A stretch of 10,465 nt of DNA from Ectocarpus siliculosus (lineage: Eukaryota; Sar; Phaeophyceae; Ectocarpales; Ectocarpaceae): contig FN648974.1 in NCBI GenBank assembly GCA_000310025.1, positions 1-10,465 on the forward strand. Reading direction: 5' to 3'. Under the pieces are notes generated by a model. It saw nothing but the letters and a program-made list of their open reading frames with translations. It ran no database searches and was not told where the DNA came from. Shown piece after piece: positions 7,369-10,465 of this stretch. Position 1 is the first letter of the stretch. Each line of letters opens with the position of its first letter. A program made the translations under genes and the position numbers.

Positions 7369-7531
7369 ACAGCAGTATGGACCAGACGCCGACTGTACAT
7401 GGAAGTCGTACGAGTGTCGACTCAGTTGTGCTGTCACAGCATCTTCCACGTACATCTGCCAGTGCTGGTTTGTTGATTGGAGTCTTGTAGGTCGAGATAC
7501 AGCAGTGGGATTCTCGGGTTGTGGAGGCAAA
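7369..7531 (+). repeat. Dispersed repeat, copy 1
   Basis: This segment aligns with 7816-7966 in the same orientation. The best-matched core is 7424-7450 against 7855-7881, with one difference in 27 bases. A second exact stretch (gattggagtcttgtagg) follows about 20 bases later, and a third near the end (gggttgtgg). The middle is diverged and gapped. No terminal inverted repeats were found, and neither strand gives a shared unbroken reading frame, so it is classed as an unnamed repeat family. Confidence 0.8.
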
Positions 7532-7589
7532 AGTGAACCAGAAGCAAAAACTTTCATGCATAGCTCTATTACTGCCGTGTTTTTGCAAC

Positions 7590-7611
7590 AGCAGTATGGA
7601 CTAGACGCCGA
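7590..7611 (+). repeat. Dispersed repeat, short third fragment
   Basis: These 22 bases match the start of copy 1 (7371-7392) with one difference (T at 7602, C at 7382). The match ends abruptly on the right; to the left both places have a T-rich run and the letters ca. This shows that the repeat unit has been broken and re-duplicated locally. Confidence 0.7.
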
Positions 7612-7815
7612 ACGACGTCCGCGTACTACCGCAACGACTTAACTGGATGGGATACTTCCTGCCACGGCGAACCATAGTACAGTGCGATGCAAACATCCGT
7701 TCGTGTGTCGCGCGGCTGCCACATGTGTCGACGACAGGTACACGTAGAGCTCTCGCCATGTTGTCGTTACCGCGCAGGAGGACCCCTCGCAGATCTTCCA
7801 CATGGTGCTACAACG

Positions 7816-7966
7816 ACAGCAGTACTACTGTACATAGATGTCGTAGGAGAGTGGAGTTGTGCTGTCACGGCATCTTCCACGCACTCTCCTACCGGTGCTT
7901 GCCTCGATTGGAGTCTTGTAGGCCGAAGTACAAGAGTGGGTTAGGTTCCCGGGTTGTGGAAGCAAA
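7816..7966 (+). repeat. Dispersed repeat, copy 2
   Basis: This is the second long copy of the unit at 7369-7531. Compared with copy 1 it lacks about ten bases near its left end and has a few extra bases near its right end. It contains an 11-bp inverted repeat (7843-7853 with 7882-7892) that copy 1 does not have, enclosing exactly the best-conserved core. Confidence 0.8.
7843..7892. repeat. 11-bp inverted repeat around the conserved core of copy 2
   Basis: The arms gtaggagagtg (7843-7853) and cactctcctac (7882-7892) are exact reverse complements, separated by 28 bases. Transcribed RNA could form a hairpin. The corresponding places in copy 1 do not pair. Confidence 0.75.
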
Positions 7967-8155
7967 CCTGCCTGCAACAACAGAGAAGGCGGTGTTCTAT
8001 TTATTAGTAGAGTCCCGCTCAACTTTTTTTTTTTTGCGACATGTGGTTGCATATTTCTTTGCGACTGCCGAAAAAGACCGCTGGATCTTCACGCAGTCCA
8101 CCTTTCGCATTTATCATTTTACACCGAACGACGCAGGACGGGTCGACCTTCATCA

Positions 8156-8182
8156 TTGTTGTTGTTGTGGTTGTTGTTGTTG
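8156..8182 (+). repeat. TTG microsatellite (9 units, one variant)
   Basis: Nine consecutive trinucleotides are present, eight TTG and one TGG at 8168-8170. It is a simple repeat with no gene around it. Confidence 0.9.
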
Positions 8183-8540
8183 TCTTCACATGAAAAGCCG
8201 TTCCGTTCTCTCTCTAACCAGCAACTTCATATGTCCGTACTTACTTGTGGATTACCTGTTGGAAATGGTGGGCATCCCTTCATTCCGAGAGAGCCACAGG
8301 TCGGCATCCGGCCTTTTCTTTTTTTTTGTGCACTTTTCTTGTATCCACTTTTCTTCCTGTGAAGTTTTGACGTTGCGCTTGCCATCGTCGCTGAAGTGAT
8401 TGTGGCTTCAAACCTTCTCAGCCGGCCTTCAAACTCCTTGCTTGTTGATAAGTCTCCGTGGAAACTTCTCCGCGCATGAGTCGTATGCAGTTATGACCTG
8501 CGCTTTGACTTTCACGATGGGTATTATAGGGTATCCACTA

Positions 8541-9440
8541 TGGATTGACGCGGAATTTTGACCTTTGAGGATTGACGCCAACATAAAGTGACGGTTGAGG
8601 GTTTTGACGGGAAAAAATTCGCACCGCGTGTGCCCGTTGACACGTGAGAGGTGAAAAACAAAAAATGGTGGAGGTAGAGTTCAAGGTTGGTTCGGGCTGC
8701 CACCCAGGGTCGACATTCCGAAGCGAAGACTCACACCCCCAGGCTCCCAGGAGACTAGGTGTACCCCTTCGCCTCATCCCGCCGACCTTCCCTCCTTTGC
8801 CGCGGCGACTTTTCCCAGGCGTCAAACTGCGACTTCCCAGGCGTCAAACTGCCGTTCGTTGCTGATGAGTAAGGCAGCTGCTCGCTGCACTGCTGTGTAT
8901 ATACCGATGTCACTGCGGCAGCAGAGCACCGAACCCCGTGAGGGGGCGGGCGAAATGCACCTACTGACTGGCAAAGTCCGTGTACCCTCCCTTACTCCTC
9001 TCCATGTGCTCCCTTCGAGGGCGAGACTCCCCCAATCACTCCCCTGCCTATGCCCCTTTTTGGTGCTGAAAGCCCGTGCGCAATCGCGACGGCGCATCTA
9101 CCGAACGCGCGCGCCGAACACGCGCGTCTGGCCACTTGGCCGCCGTGAGAACTGCCGAGACGCGTGGGTGCAGGACCGCTAGGAGCAATCAGTATAGGCA
9201 TGGCCAATGTGTTCGCTGCTGACCGCGCACAGCAGACCGCAGCAGAGCAAGCGTGTGTGAGCCACAGTCTGGCGATGTTTGAAGCGTCAATCTTTTCGCG
9301 TCGGTTTAAGTTTGGGTGAAATTTAATTTTGACGCTTCCTCACAAAAATTTCGCCGTCAGAGTTTGCCCCCCAAAAAGCGGCGCAACCTCTTCACGTCAA
9401 AACTTCCTGAAATGCCAATTTTTCACGTCATTTCAACAAC
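8541..9440. repeat. Field of TTGACG/CGTCAA words in inverted layout, possible decayed foldback element
   Basis: Between 8541 and about 8640 the word TTGACG or a close variant recurs on the + strand (for example 8544, 8572, 8603). From about 8820 to 9440 the reverse complement CGTCAA dominates (8820, 8842, 9286, 9395), with one TTGACG near 9328. One longer match pairs gttttgacg plus flanking bases near 8600 with the opposite strand near 9395. The layout would suit imperfect terminal inverted repeats of a non-autonomous element, but I could not define ends or a target duplication. Confidence 0.3.
8805..8850 (+). repeat. Tandem duplication of a 22-24 bp unit
   Basis: The segment 8805-8828 is repeated at 8829-8850. 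The copies are identical except that the first has two extra T residues. Each contains ccaggcgtcaaact. It looks like a recent local duplication. Confidence 0.9.
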
Positions 9441-9521
9441 ACGTGGATTCCCTCTATTTTACCTCTTTGTCTTGCATTGGTGAGTACCTGCGTTATACGG
9501 AAGGATCGTCTCCACGACTGT

Positions 9522-9677
9522 TGTTATAGGATTCAGATGTGTAGACGGAACATAGAAGAGCTTGGTTCCTTCTAGAAGGCGCGGAGAGCTACTGCTGCTG
9601 CTGTTCTACAAGAGTAACAACAAGTGAGTTCTTCTTCACGGGTCAACCAGACTTCATCACGCGTGCATACCACTACA
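9522..9677 (+). repeat. 5' LTR of element B with 112-bp internal deletion (156 bp)
   Basis: It aligns with 6341-6407 and then 6520-6608 of the other LTR, with one substitution in 156 bases. The missing part corresponds to 6408-6519 and includes the hairpin's right arm and the TATA-like box. Both break positions are preceded by AG, a 2-bp microhomology. The TG and CA ends and the heat-shock-like palindrome (9568-9579) are kept. Confidence 0.93.
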
Positions 9678-9679
9678 CT

Positions 9680-9692
9680 TGGCGTTGTCGGC
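9680..9692 (+). other. Candidate tRNA primer-binding site
   Basis: Two bases after the LTR end, tggcgttgtcggc begins with the TGG expected as complement of a tRNA CCA end. From memory it differs at one position from the complement of the 3' end of animal serine tRNA, so a serine tRNA is the best guess for the primer. This site is absent after the LTR at 6608, which supports the 5'/3' LTR assignments. Confidence 0.55.
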
Positions 9693-9812
9693 TTATTCGT
9701 ACGGTGTTGTCTGGCTTGGTTGTGTTTTGGCGCGGTTTGGTGCTTTAGGCTGCTGCTGCAGTTTTTTGCGCTTTCGTCCCAACCACAGTTTAGCTTTGCC
9801 TCGCTTATCGGT
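9693..9812 (+). other. Leader of element B between primer site and gag
   Basis: This is about 120 bp of T/G-rich DNA without a gene. The first ATG after the primer site that opens a gag-like composition is at 9813. A G at position -3 gives it an acceptable eukaryotic start context. Confidence 0.5.
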
Positions 9813-10465
9813 ATGTCTCAATCTAGCGTCGGCTCATCGGACTCTGCTTCGGCGAGTCCTGAGCATTCGGAACGTTCGCGTTCGCCAGTGCCATCGCCTC
9901 GCGTAGCGACCTCCGGCAGCTGGCCGTCAGGCCACACAGCTGCTGCTGTCTTCGGACGGTGCTCGTGCCGCTGACCCTGTTGCCGATGCCGCTCGTTTGT
10001 CAGAGCTTCGCGCTCAACGCATTCGGGAGAGGTTCGCCTCGTCGGCTTCGGTCGACGCTAACCCCGTGGGTGCTGTCCTCAAACCGCCAGCACCCACACC
10101 TGGAACTTCGGTTCCTGCCTCTGTGTCTTTGGGTGTACAACAGCAGTCCGTCTCGACGGCTGCTGGTGATGAGCTTTCTGAATTCCCGCGTGAACCACAT
10201 GTCGACTCGAATTTTCCTCTCGCCCCATCCACCGTTGAGCACCCTGCTCTTGGGACCGACATCGGTTTCGACCATGTTGCTGGCCCTGTAGTACCACGCT
10301 TGTCCAGTCGCTCGGCTTCTCGCAGCACGTTGCAGTTCGACTATACAGTGCCGGCGATTCCCCCTTTTTCTTCTCGTAGCGATCGTGTACAAGCAGCGGC
10401 TCGCGCTCAACGGCTTCGTGACCGTCGTGCATCTGCTTCAGTGACATCACCGCTTGCAGATTCCG
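9813..10465 (+). pseudogene. gag: Gag-like protein of element B, frameshifted and cut by window edge
   Basis: From ATG 9813 a Ser/Pro/Arg-rich frame begins MSQSSVGSSDSASAS and runs to a TGA at 9972-9974. In the +1 frame a long uninterrupted sequence rich in Ser, Ala, Pro and Arg starts after a TAG at 9904-9906 and stays open to the right edge, about 186 codons with no ATG of its own. The composition and the heavy use of TCG, GCT and CGT codons are continuous across the two frames, so they are most simply one gag gene with a 1-base insertion or 2-base deletion between about 9907 and 9971. The part in the second frame repeats a motif of the form RAQR-I/L-R-E/D-R (near 10010 and 10407). Capsid homology and a CCHC knuckle are not visible here; identity rests on position after LTR and primer site. 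An alternative to a mutation is removal of 9903-9930 (GT...AG, 28 bases), which would restore the frame, though this is very short for an intron. Confidence 0.65.

Larger units (their letters stand above)
6609..9521. other. Spacer between the two retroelements, no credible gene
   Basis: About 2.9 kb separates the 3' LTR of element A from the 5' LTR of element B. Reading frames here are short, and those up to about 250 codons have patchy composition, run through microsatellites and show no conserved motif, so I call none. No tRNA or rRNA was recognised. The region carries several repeats, described separately. It may be host intergenic DNA, older transposon debris, or both. Confidence 0.7.
9522..10465 (+). 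mobile_element. Ty3/gypsy LTR retrotransposon, element B (3' part beyond window)
   Basis: This is the 5' end of a second copy of the same family in the same orientation: shortened 5' LTR (9522-9677), candidate primer-binding site (9680-9692), leader, and gag-like frame from 9813 to the window edge. The LTR matches that of element A almost perfectly, but its promoter region is deleted and the gag frame is shifted. It is therefore probably a defective copy, or one that depends on others. Confidence 0.85.

Noticed and set aside
7332-8035. A-tract near 7335 and T-tract near 8022 as the ends of a retroposed insertion
   Set aside because: The tracts face each other but have no matching flanking duplication, and the sequence between them is explained by the local direct repeat.
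7647-8399. A 250-codon open frame on the + strand in the spacer
   Set aside because: It crosses the dispersed repeat and the TTG microsatellite (giving a run of cysteines), has no conserved motif and has an erratic composition. Length alone is not enough.
8860-8960. Possible hammerhead ribozyme, because of a CTGATGAG word near 8861-8870
   Set aside because: No suitably placed GAAA and no convincing stem II or stem III was found around it.
8920-8960. A tRNA-like look around the G-rich GAACCCCGTGAGG segment
   Set aside because: No D-arm, anticodon arm or T-loop arrangement could be built around it.
8538-9097. Minus-strand open frames of 91-95 codons
   Set aside because: They have no recognisable domain and show low-complexity Arg/Gly-rich ends. 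They overlap each other and the tandem duplication at 8805-8850.
6341-9677. A single non-autonomous element bounded by the two LTR copies
   Set aside because: No primer-binding site follows the first LTR, and pol before it and gag after the second fit two separate elements better.

Overview
The window is eukaryotic accessory DNA made of parts of two Ty3/gypsy-type LTR retrotransposons of one family. Both lie on the + strand, separated by about 2.9 kb of DNA with no credible gene. No host gene was recognised. The host cannot be fixed from sequence alone. A chromodomain-bearing gypsy polyprotein, roughly balanced base composition, many trinucleotide runs and compact non-coding DNA would suit an alga or other protist, for example a stramenopile, but this is an impression from memory.

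Element A (1-6608) is cut by the left edge. One unbroken reading frame (1-5766) encodes, in order, an aspartic protease, reverse transcriptase, RNase H, a long Ser/Pro/Ala-rich linker, a complete HHCC plus D,D-35-E integrase, a GPF module, a chromodomain and a Trp-rich Tudor/SH3-like C-terminal domain. The order protease-RT-RNase H-integrase places it in Ty3/gypsy (Metaviridae) rather than Ty1/copia. A non-coding 3' region (5767-6340) leads to the 3' LTR (6341-6608), which carries a TATA-like box, a heat-shock-element-like palindrome and a perfect hairpin.

The spacer (6609-9521) has no RNA gene or convincing coding sequence. It does contain a diverged direct repeat pair (7369-7531 and 7816-7966) plus a 22-nt third fragment, short tandem repeats, a TTG microsatellite, a 14-bp palindrome, a G-rich stretch between inverted CCAAT boxes, and a field of TTGACG/CGTCAA words in inverted layout that could be a decayed foldback element.

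Element B begins at 9522 with a 5' LTR matching that of A at 155 of 156 aligned bases but lacking an internal 112 bp, including the TATA-like box. A candidate primer-binding site (9680-9692), a leader and the start of a gag-like reading frame (9813 onward) follow. The gag frame shifts after about 30-50 codons and then stays open to the right edge.

Taken together, A supplies the enzymes and chromatin-targeting tail of the family, and B shows its 5' end: promoter LTR, primer site and gag. The near-identical LTRs indicate recent mobility, while B looks damaged in both promoter and gag.
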